Source: Tolypeutes matacus
Lineage: Eukaryota; Chordata; Mammalia; Cingulata; Chlamyphoridae
DNA: 64,000 bases
Direction: 5' to 3'
NCBI GenBank assembly: GCA_026826555.1
Contig: JAKSZT010054215.1
Span: 19,947,673 to 20,011,672, forward strand
This document shows, piece by piece, positions 31,985-41,880 of this stretch. The position numbers and the translations under genes are program-made. Position 1 is the stretch's first letter. Each line of letters starts with the position of its first letter. The notes under the pieces were generated by a model, which saw only the letters and a list, made by a program, of their open reading frames with translations, did no database searches and was not told the DNA's origin.

Positions 31985-32483
31985 TTTGTAATTACCAGGA
32001 AGCTAAGATTTAACATCTAATTCTATAACAATCTCATTTGGTTTGACACCAACTTAACTTCAAGAGCATGCATAAACTGTATTCCCAAACTCCTCTGTTC
32101 CCCCACCTTTATGTAGTTCTTGTCACAGGTTACATAGTTATACATTATAAGTCCAAAACCATTGATTTATCATTACATTTTTTCATTAAAAATTTTTATT
32201 GAAGTCTATCATTCATACATACATATCATTACATGTTATGCATTTGCATTTTGGATCTTTAGGAAGTAAAAAGTGGAGTTATAAACCAAAGACAACAGTA
32301 CTGGCATATTTATTTATCCACGTATTATTTCTGCAGGAGATCTTTATTTCTTCATGTGGCTTCAGTCAATTGTCTAGTGCCCTTTCCTTTCAACCTGCAG
32401 AACTCCCTTTAGCATTTCTTGCAGGGCTGGTCTAGTGGTGACAAAGTCCTTCAGCTTTTACTTATCTGGGAATGTCTTAATCT
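31985..32483 (-). mobile_element. L1/HAL1-like remnant, 3' part of a split element
   Basis: 'tttcctttcaacctgcagaactcc', 'cagggctggtctagtggtgac' and 'ttatctgggaatgtcttaatctctccctt' continue, after a 1.55-kb insertion, at 34040 with 'tctctcttatttttgaaagacaatttt'. The two halves were one element. A 46-bp micro-insertion (32179-32224) lies in it. Confidence 0.65.
32179..32224 (-). mobile_element. 46-bp micro-insertion of an L1 3' end
   Basis: A 10-bp perfect duplicate, atcattacat (32169-32178 and 32225-32234), flanks 46 bases. Their minus strand reads gtatgaatgatagacttc, then AATAAAAA and an A-rich end. The same words close the L1-related tails at 19920-19950 and 53475-53505. Confidence 0.7.
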
Positions 32484-33798
32484 CTCCCTTTAAAAAAAAG
32501 TATTTTTACTACAGAAGTTGTGAATTTACAAAACAATCATGCACATGTGTAGAATCCCCATACAACAACCCTTCACTAATACACCACATCGTGGTGGAAC
32601 ATTTGTTACAGATTATGAGATAATATCATCAGACTATTACCACTAACTATGGTCCATAATATACATGTGGCATATTTTTTCCATACCCCCCTATTATTAG
32701 CACAGTACATGTTCAGCATTGATGCAAGAATATTACAGTATTGCTGTTAACTAAAGTCCATAGGTTATATTAATTGTATTTTTCCCATGCTTCTCCACAT
32801 TCCCACTACACTGCAATAGTGACGTACATCTGTTCTAGTTCACAGGACATTCTTGCATTTGCACTATTAACCACAATTCTTATCCACCTCTAGATTCACT
32901 GTGTTATTCAGTCCCTCGATTATTCTCTAGCTTTCTTTCAATTTACATTTACATCCCTAGACTACCCTTTTCAGCCACAATCCCATTTATAAACCAGTTG
33001 CTACTCACTATAATGTGTTACCATCAACTCTATCCATTTCCACACATTCACAGTTAATTAAATCTTCTACATACATTAAGCATCAGTACTTCTTCACAGC
33101 CCTCCTCTTATCTCCTAATAACCTATACTCTAGGTTTTAGCTCCATGCGTTTATTCCTCATATTTCATATTAATGAGACCATACCATATTTGTCCTTTTG
33201 TGTCTGGCTTATTTCACTTAGCATAATGTCTTCAAGATTCATCCATGTTATTATATGTGTCCCAATTTCATTTCTTCTTACTGAAGCATAGTATTCCATA
33301 ATATGTATATACCACATTTTGTTTATGCATTCATTGGTTGATGGACACTTGGGTTGTTCCATCTTTTGGCAATTGTGAATAACACCACTAACTGTTCGTG
33401 TCACAGTTTTCAGTTCTTCAGGGTAATTTCCTAGTAAAGGAAGTGCTGGATCATATGGCAGTTCTATATCTAGCTTCCTGAGGAACTGCCAAACTGTCTT
33501 CCACAGAGGCTGCACCATTTTACAATTCCACCAACAGTGAAAGAGTGTTCCTATTTCTCCACAACTTGCTAACACTTATTGTTTTCTGTTTCTTAAATAA
33601 TGGCCATTCTGTGTGGTGTGAGATGATATCTCATTGCCACTTAGATTTACATTTCCCTAATGATATTGAACATTTTTTCACTTGCTTTTTGGCCATTTGT
33701 ATTTCCTCTTTGGAGAAATGTCTAAGTCTTTTGTCCATTTTTAAATTGGATTGCTTGCTCTTTTATTGTTGAGTTGTATGATCTCTTTATATAGAATG

Positions 33799-33800
<2 letters not shown>
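32484..33800 (-). mobile_element. 5'-truncated L1 (3' UTR and ORF2 C-terminus)
   Basis: It inserted into the older L1/HAL1-like element. The 3' UTR runs 33164-32484 and ends in an A-rich tail. The ORF2 C-terminus covers 33790-33165, and the 5' truncation is at about 33800. The flanking words atctctccctt (about 32479) and atctctctta (about 34039) probably derive from the target duplicate. Two SINEs and a (tc)n run now stand at its 5' side. Confidence 0.75.
33165..33790 (-). pseudogene. L1 ORF2 C-terminal fragment
   Basis: The open part (33575-33165) has HCWWNCKMVQPLWKTVWQFL and YDPALPLLGNYPEE. These are the cysteine-rich C-terminal domain blocks of L1 ORF2p, and the natural stop is at 33165. 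The endonuclease and RT are missing through 5' truncation. It is not functional. Confidence 0.92.

Positions 33801-33838
<38 letters not shown>
33801..33838. repeat. (TC)n microsatellite
   Basis: About fifteen TC units, then a T-rich variant at the SINE tail. Confidence 0.95.
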
Positions 33839-34036
33839 TTTAAAGGAGGTACCAGGGATTGAACCCAGGACCCTGTACATGGAAAGCAGACGCTCAACTA
33901 CTGAGCTACATCCACTCCCCAGTGAGAATTGGTTTTTTCATTTGTTTGTTTTGTTTTTAGGAGATATGGGGGACTGAACATAGGACCTTGTACATGGGAA
34001 GCAGGCACTCAGTCACTTGAGCTACATCCACTCCCG
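33839..34036 (-). mobile_element. Two adjacent tRNA-derived SINE monomers
   Basis: About 33840-33919 (gggagtggatgtagctcagtag, B-box ggttcaatccc on the minus strand) and about 33935-34036 (gggagtggatgtagctcaagtg; more diverged B box). Each has a T-rich tail on the left. Confidence 0.85.
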
Positions 34037-34039
34037 GAT

Positions 34040-35870
34040 CTCTCTTATTTTTGAAAGACAATTTTATCTAATATAGAATTCTTAGTTGGCAATTTTTTCC
34101 TTTCAGCACTTTGAATATGTCACTTCACAGCTTTCTTGCCTCTGTGGTTTCCTATCAGGAATCAGCACTTAATCTTATTGAGGCTCCCTTATCCTTGACA
34201 CATTGCATCTCTATTGCAGCTTTCAGAATTCTCTGTCTTTGGCATTCAACAGTTTGATTATAACATGTTGCAGTGTAGATCTATTTGAGCTTATCTTTTT
34301 TGAAGTTTGCTGAATTTCCTGGATATGTATATTCATGTCTTTCATTAAATTTGGGAAGTTTTCAACTATTATTTCTTCAAATATTCTCTCTGCCCATTTC
34401 TCTTTCTTCTCTTGGAACTCCCACAGTGCATATATTGGTACACTTGATGGTTTCCCACAGGTTCCTCAGGATCTTCATTTTTCATTATTCTTTCCTCAGA
34501 CTAGGTGATTTCAATTGTCTTGTCTTCACATTCACTGATTCTTTCTTCTGCCACCTCCAATCTGCTCTTGAACCCTTCTAGGGAATTTTTCTTTAGATAT
34601 TTATTTTATTTTAAATTTTTGTTACTATGTGTGACCACTATGTTTGGTTCCTTCTCATAATTTCCATCTCTCTATCAATGTTCTTTTTGTATTAATCAAT
34701 TATTTTCCTGATTTCCTTTAAGTCTTTGTTCATGTTTCCTTTAGCAATTTGAGCATATTTAGAAATATTTTTAAAAATCTTTGTCTGGTAAGCCCCAAGT
34801 ATGATCCTCCTTGTTGATGGTTTCTAATGCTTTAATCTTGTCCTTTGCCTGGGCCATCTCTTCCAGTTTCTTTGTATGTTCTTTAATTTTTTGTTGAAAT
34901 CTGGACATTTTGATATTTTAATATGTTATTGTTGGAATTTAGACTCTGGGGCTTCTTTTCCTTAGCTTTTATCCAGTTAGTATTGTAACAGAGATTCCCT
35001 TGAATGCCAGGAGCTAACCCAAAAAAAGGGGGGAAAGGGAGAACCCCACACTTTTGCCTAGAGCAATTTTCCAAATTTATTGTATGGTTAAGCTCTGAAG
35101 GAGAGCACTCACACAGACCATTCTTCAAAGATTGGGAAAAGTGTGTTTTCTTTTTCTCCCTGGTCCTTAGCATGTGCATCTTGTCTTGGCCATGTGCATG
35201 ACCTTAGGAATTCCCCCATTTACATGGCTATGAATGTCCTCTCTTCCCTAGGAAACACTTTCCTCATGGTCCTAGGCACTGCATTCTAAGTCCTACGGCC
35301 AGCAATCTCTTGCCCCAGGCAGCATGACTTGACTGATCACCTACAGCATTCTGTTCAGTAGAAGAGCTCGGTAAACTGCCTCTGCACACAGGAGAAGTTC
35401 TGGGATGACAGGTCCCTCAGGTCATCACTAGACAGTTTAGATCAGACATGCATGCTCCCAGTATGAGCACGAGTACTCTGCTCCTTCTGGAACCAGGACC
35501 AGGGATTCACAATGAGAGTGCAGGTAGGCTCCACTCTGAGCTGGTGAGCAGGTGGGGGAGGGGCCAGCCAGGGCTCCAGGAGATCCTACTCTTTTTTTTT
35601 TCCCTAGGAGACACTGGGAACCGAACCTGGGACCTCCCATGTGGGAGGCAGGTGCTCAACCTCTTGAGCCACATCTGCTCCCTCCTACTCTTTTTCAAAT
35701 GCCTTTTCCTTGATTTGCCACTCTCCCTATTACTCTGAAATCCTTGATCTGTTTTATGCAGCTTTGATAAAGATATTTCTGCCAGTTCTTGCTGGTTGTT
35801 CAAAGTTTCTGTGGGGCAACAGAGCCCTGGAGTATCTCACTCTGCCATCTTGATTGGGGCAGGCTCTTTG
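34040..35870 (-). mobile_element. L1/HAL1-like element, 5' part with ORF1 remnant
   Basis: The 34050-34600 part is an ORF1 antisense ('attcttagttggcaatttttt', 'attatttcttcaaatattctctctgccc', 'ggaactcccacagtgcatat'). 34640-34900 is the coiled-coil side. Up to about 35870 is 5' UTR ending at 'ctctgccatcttgattggggcagg', a typical L1 5' end (gccatcttg complement). It is decayed, with no usable frame. A SINE lies at 35597-35682. Confidence 0.65.
35597..35682 (-). mobile_element. tRNA-derived SINE monomer
   Basis: On the minus strand: 'gggagcagatgtggctcaag' and the B box 'ggttcggttccc'. A perfect 13-bp duplicate, tcctactcttttt, flanks it (35584-35596 and 35683-35695). Confidence 0.93.
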
Positions 35871-35884
35871 CATTAATTTAAGGA

Positions 35885-35937
35885 GAATAAAAATGGAAGG
35901 AAGGAAGGGAGGAAGGAAGGAAAAGAGAGAGAAAATG
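35885..35937. repeat. Purine-rich (GGAA)n low-complexity tract
   Basis: Repeats of ggaagg and aggaagg, with a short gaga end. Confidence 0.85.
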
Positions 35938-38242
35938 AACTGATAGTCGAAGGGAAAATGCATCTCATTTTACTTTGTTCCAAGTTTATGTGGAACTTAG
36001 TCATGTATCACATGAAAAGTAATATTCCACTAGCCAGGAAGTCACCAATAGCCTATTTTTGGATGTTTAAAGAGAAACAATCCCCAGAAAGTTATTGACC
36101 ATTAATGTACTTTACAATTGGGGGAGAGTTCTATTTTCTTTTTTCATTTCCTGTTTCTTATCTTATGTTCTCAAACTGAAGCCATTTCTTGGCCAGAATA
36201 GCACATTGTGGTGTGATCTGCCTTCTGCCATTTATCAAAGCTTTGTCTTGATTTTTTCAGTTAATCAAAACCAGAAGGCAAAATTTTGCAAAAGGACAGA
36301 GCTGTATATTTTATACCAGGAGGAGTGACTGTGTGTGTGTGTGTGTGTGTGTGTGATTGGAGGTGGTAGTGTTAAGACACAAAGAAAAACATGTGCTTTG
36401 GTCAGTACTGTGAGATATGAAAGACTTGAAATGCCACTGAGGAATCAACTTAGACTCTTGAAAAATCAATTGTTACTTGCAGTAGACTTATGCCAAGATC
36501 CTTGATAACAATAACAAAGTTAATCAACATCTTTCTTTCTGTGTTCCTTATTGCTTTTAGAGTTTGTAGATAGTTGTAGATATTTGAGAACATTTTTAGC
36601 CTGCAGAATCAATCCAAACTTTTTCTTTATTGAATCTTAAAGAGAAGTTTTACATAAAATTAAAAAGGAAATAAAGTGTGGAAAGACGTATCATAAAACT
36701 CCTGAGGGATTCAAATTCCTACCTAGGTAAATCCCCATTGTGCTACTTTCTCTAAAATGTCTTGTCCTCTTGCCCTTCTGTAGATCACAAGTTTCCTGAC
36801 ACTTGCATTATTCAAAAAATCTTCTCTTTTAACGAAAGAAAAGTAGGATTTTTTTTCCCTAGCACAAGTGGCACGCTTGCTCTGCAGCCAACAAATTCAA
36901 GTCTACCAATGAGCAAGTGAAAGTATTAATAAGAACTGTCATCATATTGGCTGCGAGCACTTGACATCTTGCCTGATGACTTGCTGGAATGAGCACAGGC
37001 CAGGGAAGGCGCTGGCAACACAAATGGGCTCTACCAATCTGCCAGCAGCCTCCTTGCGTTGGCATATTGGAGGACTCTGTGATCAGCACCCAATTTGTGG
37101 GAGCCGTGTAGATAAGGGCAGCAGGCTTGTCAGGCTGAGAGCCATCTAGTGGGAGTAAGGCTGCAAAGGTTGAAGGTGTAAATAGGTGTGGACTATGCAG
37201 TCATCATTTTGGCTGCCACAGGAAATAAGGAAAATAAAGGGTGGGCAATTGACGGTGAGTGGGAGGCAAGCAGGGAGCTGGGCTGCAGCTCAGGTGATTG
37301 TGGATCCAGGCCAAGATGCTGGAGAGAGGATGCCCATGCCAGTCTTTAATGAAAAGCAGAGGAATAGAACAGGAGTACTTGACTTCCCTTATCCAGAACC
37401 CTTCATGACGAACACCTTTGAAATTAAACAACAACAAGAACAATGTGCAATATTAATGTTGGGTGAGATCAGCTCAAGGAATTTGATTTATCTTTTCAGT
37501 CGAGAAATTAAAAATGTTTTGCTGCTCTCTGTTTCAAATTAAGAAAATGTAACAGGGGGCACTATTCAGTAATTATAATGTAATAAAAAAAACGAGAATT
37601 GCATTTGCATTTTAGACTGTGGTCAGTTAAAGGAGCCAGAGGAAGAGAGAGAGACATGTACAAGAAGAGGTGGAACAAGAGCGAAATGAGATTTTAGCCA
37701 AGGCAAAACAGTCACAGAGAGCCAGATACCAGGGGAGCCATGGACCTTTAGATTAAGAGGCAAAGTGGCCCTGACACAGCCCACTCTCTTGCACACATAT
37801 TTATCAGTGAAAATGTGTCAGTAAGAATGGGGCAGATTGAACTGCTGGGCCAACAGGATTACAAACACATTTTCCTCTTCTAGGAAAAAAAAAAAATGAT
37901 GAGAGGCAAGAGCATAAAATGAGTGAAAGTTTATCCAATTTGCAATCAAATGAGTATGCTATGGGTTCTGAGCCGGCTAATAGTTTAAACTGACTTTCCT
38001 CTGTGCCCTTTATTTAACCAGCTGGAATGTTTTATAAGTACCATCCCTTCAATCCTTTGAAATGAAGGACTTGTCTCTTGTTGGGAAACATGCATCTCAT
38101 CATAAAAATGGAACACAGTGTCCTTGCTTTAGTTATTCTCTGGAGAAGCGGACTTCATTGTACTATATGCTAAGAATATAATAAAGGGGCGAAAAACTGA
38201 CTACAGTGAATTTTCTTCAGTCTTCATGAGACTGGGAGGCAT
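35938..38242. other. Unique sequence
   Basis: No gene is supported; frames up to 118 codons (37186-37542) lack splice context or family resemblance. A (tg)n microsatellite is at 36331-36354. The stretch is poor in repeats compared with its neighbours. Confidence 0.4.
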
Positions 38243-38243
38243 T

Positions 38244-38307
<64 letters not shown>

Positions 38308-38317
38308 NNNNNNNNNN

Positions 38318-38364
<47 letters not shown>
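38244..38364. repeat. (GATA)n microsatellite with an assembly gap
   Basis: Perfect tagata units on both sides of a 10-N gap (38308-38317). The right block is exactly 47 bp (38318-38364). True repeat length is therefore unknown. Confidence 0.95.
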
Positions 38365-39585
38365 AAAACCATAGGCTCCATTCTCAGGGTACCAATATTC
38401 ACCAAAGAAACTCCTGGAAAGAAATCAACCAGTATTCCTTTTTTTCATGTCCAGGAATCCATGAAGAAAGAACAAGCACAAAGGAAATGACTAACTTCAG
38501 AAGAAATATGATAGTCAAGGTTTTTAGAAACCAGAAGTTCACTTACAAAGGAATTGGGAACTAGTCGAGGTATGAAAAAACATTTCCGGGGTTTTATCTC
38601 AATCTTATCTTTCTTTTTCTTTAACCATTGGAAAAAAGTAAAGGTTGAACCCTTTCTTGTACTACATATGTTATACTAAAATAAATTCCAGACTGATCTG
38701 AGGTTTTAATGTAAACAAAAACATGTAATAAACAAAAGGAAATACAGGGAAAATAATAAAGAAAAACCAAAAATAAATAAAACAACAAAAAATACAGATG
38801 AATTTTATATAATCATGGGGTGCAGATAGATGGCTCTTTGAAGAATAAAACCAACAGTAAAAATTATAAAGGAAATGAGAGCTACATTTGATTATTAAAG
38901 TTAATTTTTTTAACTTAGCATAAAAACACCATAAACAAAGTTAAAAGGCAAACCAATATGGAAAGAAATTGTTGCACAATTGCCTTCATCAAGTTTCCTT
39001 TTGTTTGCACACAACCAACTCAAGCTAGCTTAAGAAAAAAGATAAAGAATTCAAGATAGAGATGAGCTATCTCACAGCTCCAAGAAAAGGAGCTAGCTGG
39101 GCCTCAGGAAAATAGGAACCAGAGAATAATGGGAAGCCTGTTTTGATCATCTCCTCTTCACCTGTTATCTGTTCCTACCCTGGGGTGACAACACATGGCA
39201 CTGGTTAAATGAGACCAACAGCAGTTTCTTAGTCTCACATATTCACAGCCCAGGGCGAAGGACACCACATGCCATGCAGGGCCACAGGGGGTCTCTACAG
39301 TGGGTCTCCACGTGGGGGCTGCCCTTGGAAGTAGAGTGAAAGAGCAGGGCTGTGGGAAGCAGGCTTTGTAGTCACAAGAGTTGGGGTGCCCTGTGGTTTC
39401 CATCAGGGGATTAGCTTGTTTGAATAATTCCACAGCTGGCAAGCAACTGAAGCTCACTACTCAGGGATAAGTAGGCACTGTGCCTCCTCTCCACGATAAG
39501 GAGTATTGCTTGGCTAGAGGACCTTGTCTGTGGGAGCAGACTGGCCAGGGGAACTTGTGCTTAGGCCTTCTAGGCCCTCCTGGTT
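38365..39585. other. Unique sequence, possible ancient repeat at 39000-39160
   Basis: No gene is seen. 38690-38860 is A-rich. 'ccaactcaagctagcttaagaaaaaagat' resembles the unnamed old repeat at 4980-5400. Confidence 0.35.
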
Positions 39586-39589
39586 TTCC

Positions 39590-40206
39590 TCAGAAGTGAA
39601 GGCAGCACATTATACTAATTCTAGGCCTTGTACCACAAAGCCTTGAGGAATGAAGGAATAAAAGAGGCCACTCTCTCAGATTTGTTCTGGGATCGTTTAG
39701 CCTCCTATCACTCATTTCTTGGTCTCCACCTTTACTTCTGCCTTTTCTCTCTCAGACTTTTCCCATCTTCTCTATGTACTTAGCTGCTCCTGACTTCATG
39801 GGTCTTCAGTTCCAGCAGCATTTGGAAGCTGCCTCTTAGTTCCAATTCCAAGTCCCTGTGACAGAGAATGTTAGTGGTCCACATTTTTCCAATTGTAAGC
39901 CCCTGATCCAGAGAGCTATGGCCAAGGGCACATGGACACTTGGAACCAGCACAGTTGCAGGTATCTGTGGGCTGTTATCAGAGAAAGAGATTCACCATAG
40001 CAATCATCTGTGCATATTGTCACACATCATTGTTGGAAGAGTAACTCATCCCTGAGGACAATGGAAACTTCACATCTGAGACTCACAGACTTCACCCTTC
40101 CCGTGTAATAAACACAACCATGAGTGTAATAGGCATCAGTGAGTTCCGTGAGTCTTTCTAATGAATTATCAGGCCTGAAGGTGGTTTGGGGAATCCCTCA
40201 AATTTG
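39590..40206 (+). mobile_element. ERVL-like LTR, 3' part, with a leucine-tRNA-like PBS
   Basis: A polyadenylation signal in 'gtgtaataaacacaaccatgag' (40104-40125) is followed by 'gtgagttccgtgagtctttctaatgaattatc' and the LTR end 'tcaaatttgca'. Next comes 'ttggtgtcagaagtgaggg' (from 40210), which matches the primer-binding site of tRNA-Leu type closely (TGGTGTCAGRAGTGRG). This fits old ERVL/MLT2-like elements. Some leader sequence follows to about 40450. No retroviral coding frame remains. The 5' boundary is not resolved. Confidence 0.65.
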
Positions 40207-40640
40207 CAGTTGGTGTCAGAAGTGAGGGTGGTCTTGTGTGAACTCTTCCCTCTTGCTTTGTAGTTGGACCTTAATTCCTGGCATTTGGGAGTTAGAAGTC
40301 TTGGGCATACTTGAGAGTCTGGAGGACTGTGCCCTTAACCTCAAGTCTGGCTAACTCTGGGTAGTTTGAAAATGAAGTTTCTTTCTTCTCCAGAAGCTTA
40401 TAAGCAATAGTTATGTGGGAGAGTTCAGACACAAGCCATAGTAAACTAACAACCGAAGGTAGTATATATAAGTGGACAGAGAAGAAATGCTAAAAAATCA
40501 GGTTGGGAAGTACTATTCCTTCTGGCTGGAAAATTTGGGAAGGTTTCATGAAGGGAGGGATTGTTGATATGAGTTTTACAGAATGAGTGAAATTTAGGGA
40601 ACATGGAGTAGGAGTGGTAACTCATTTATTTTTCTTGATT
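40207..40640 (+). other. ERV leader remnant then unique sequence
   Basis: Begins at the PBS-like site. 'agggtggtcttgtgtgaact' and 'tagttggac' are typical of the sequence after such LTRs; beyond about 40450 nothing is recognised. Confidence 0.4.
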
Positions 40641-40644
40641 ATTG

Positions 40645-41540
40645 AATAAATGCATGATCTTTTCAAAGTAGAGAAAACAAAAAGAGCAAAAAATCATCCA
40701 TAATCTCATAAGTTGGATAAGATTTTTTTTTAATTATTTATTTTGGAAAACATTTAAAATATGCATAAGTAAGTAAAATGTACCCCCACACACCTCAACC
40801 CAGTTTCAACAATTGTCAACTCATGTCCAATATAGTTTGATCAAATCCCCTCACAGTTTTCCTCTCTTTCATTATTATTTCAAAGCATATCCCAGCCATT
40901 ATATCTCATATTCATTTGTAAACGTTTCTTTCTGTGTATCTGAAAGATAAGAACTCTTTTAGAAAACATAACCACAATTCCATTGTCACACCTAAAAATT
41001 TCATATTTCTTTAGTTTCTGCTCAGGTATCCAGACATCTCATAAATGTCATATGTCACTTTTCAGCTATCATTTTTATTGAGATTTAGTTGTTGAAGAAA
41101 CTACGTTATTTGTCCCATAGAGTTTCCCACAGTCTGAAGTCTGCTGATTGCTTCCCCATGGTTTTGTTTAACATGTTCCCCTGTCCTCCGTATTTTCTGT
41201 AGATTGGTAGTTGGTTCTAAGGGTTTGATCAGATTTTTTGAATAAGATGACTTCATGGATGATGGTGTGTTATATCAGGAGGTACATAAATTCTTTTTAT
41301 GTTAGCAGCTGTTGATTTTCACAGCCTAGATCCACAATGGTGGTATTCTAATCTTTTCATTCCATATTTATTTATTTATCTGTAATACTTCTCAGAAGAG
41401 AAGCTTTCCTACATCTAGTATTTGGTTTCTCAGTGATATACTTCTTCTAGAAACTACATGATAAATGCTGATTGTTTCTCTTCAGTTATTGATGTCTTAT
41501 TGGATAGGATTTTGGTGGGGCTGAATTGAACATTCTAAGC
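40645..41540 (-). mobile_element. L1M 3'-UTR fragment
   Basis: 'tttcaacaattgtcaactcatg', 'catatcccagccattatatctc', 'tagttgttgaagaaactacg', 'agagtttcccacagtctgaagtctgctgattgc' and 'tgttagcagctgttgattttcacagcc' are classic antisense L1M 3'-UTR blocks in the right order. Confidence 0.85.
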
Positions 41541-41740
41541 AAAAATTTTGAGGATAAGAAAGCCTGACATAGAGAGGCAAGGGAATGAAGTCTATCAGAA
41601 TCCCAGAAGCCCCGGGGGGGGGGTTGTGGGAAATTAATTTGGGAGAATGGCAGTCAGAATTGTGGGAGAGATGCTAACCGCTTCTGTGTTTAGAAGGAAA
41701 CAAAAATTCTTGACATTATTTATTCAGTGTTTGCAGCTTA
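41541..41740. other. Unique sequence
   Basis: A G/C run at 41612-41622; otherwise nothing is seen. Confidence 0.4.
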
Positions 41741-41744
41741 TTAA

Positions 41745-41880
41745 ATTCTGTGTCTTGGTATCTTCATCTGTAAAATGAGGATAATAATAATAACACCTCC
41801 TTCATACGATTGTTAGGAGAGTTAAATGAGCTAATATAACTGTCTGGCACAATTTTAGTGCTATTTAACTATTTATGAAA
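41745..41880 (+). mobile_element. MIR SINE fragment
   Basis: 'tcttcatctgtaaaatgaggataataataataacacctcc' followed by 'gttaggagagttaaatgagctaatata' and 'gtctggcac' is the conserved MIR core and 3' part. Confidence 0.88.

Noticed and set aside
32484..34900. First read as one L1 with a large internal ORF2 deletion
   Set aside because: The flanks at 32483 and 34040 join into one continuous older element, so a nested insertion explains it better.
37186..37542. 118-codon plus-strand frame in unique sequence
   Set aside because: No convincing acceptor or donor, a low-complexity EKQ-rich part, and a competing frame on the other strand; kept only as unique sequence.
38244..38364. Regularly spaced repeats, CRISPR-like at first glance
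   Set aside because: It is a simple GATA microsatellite in a vertebrate genome with no spacers.
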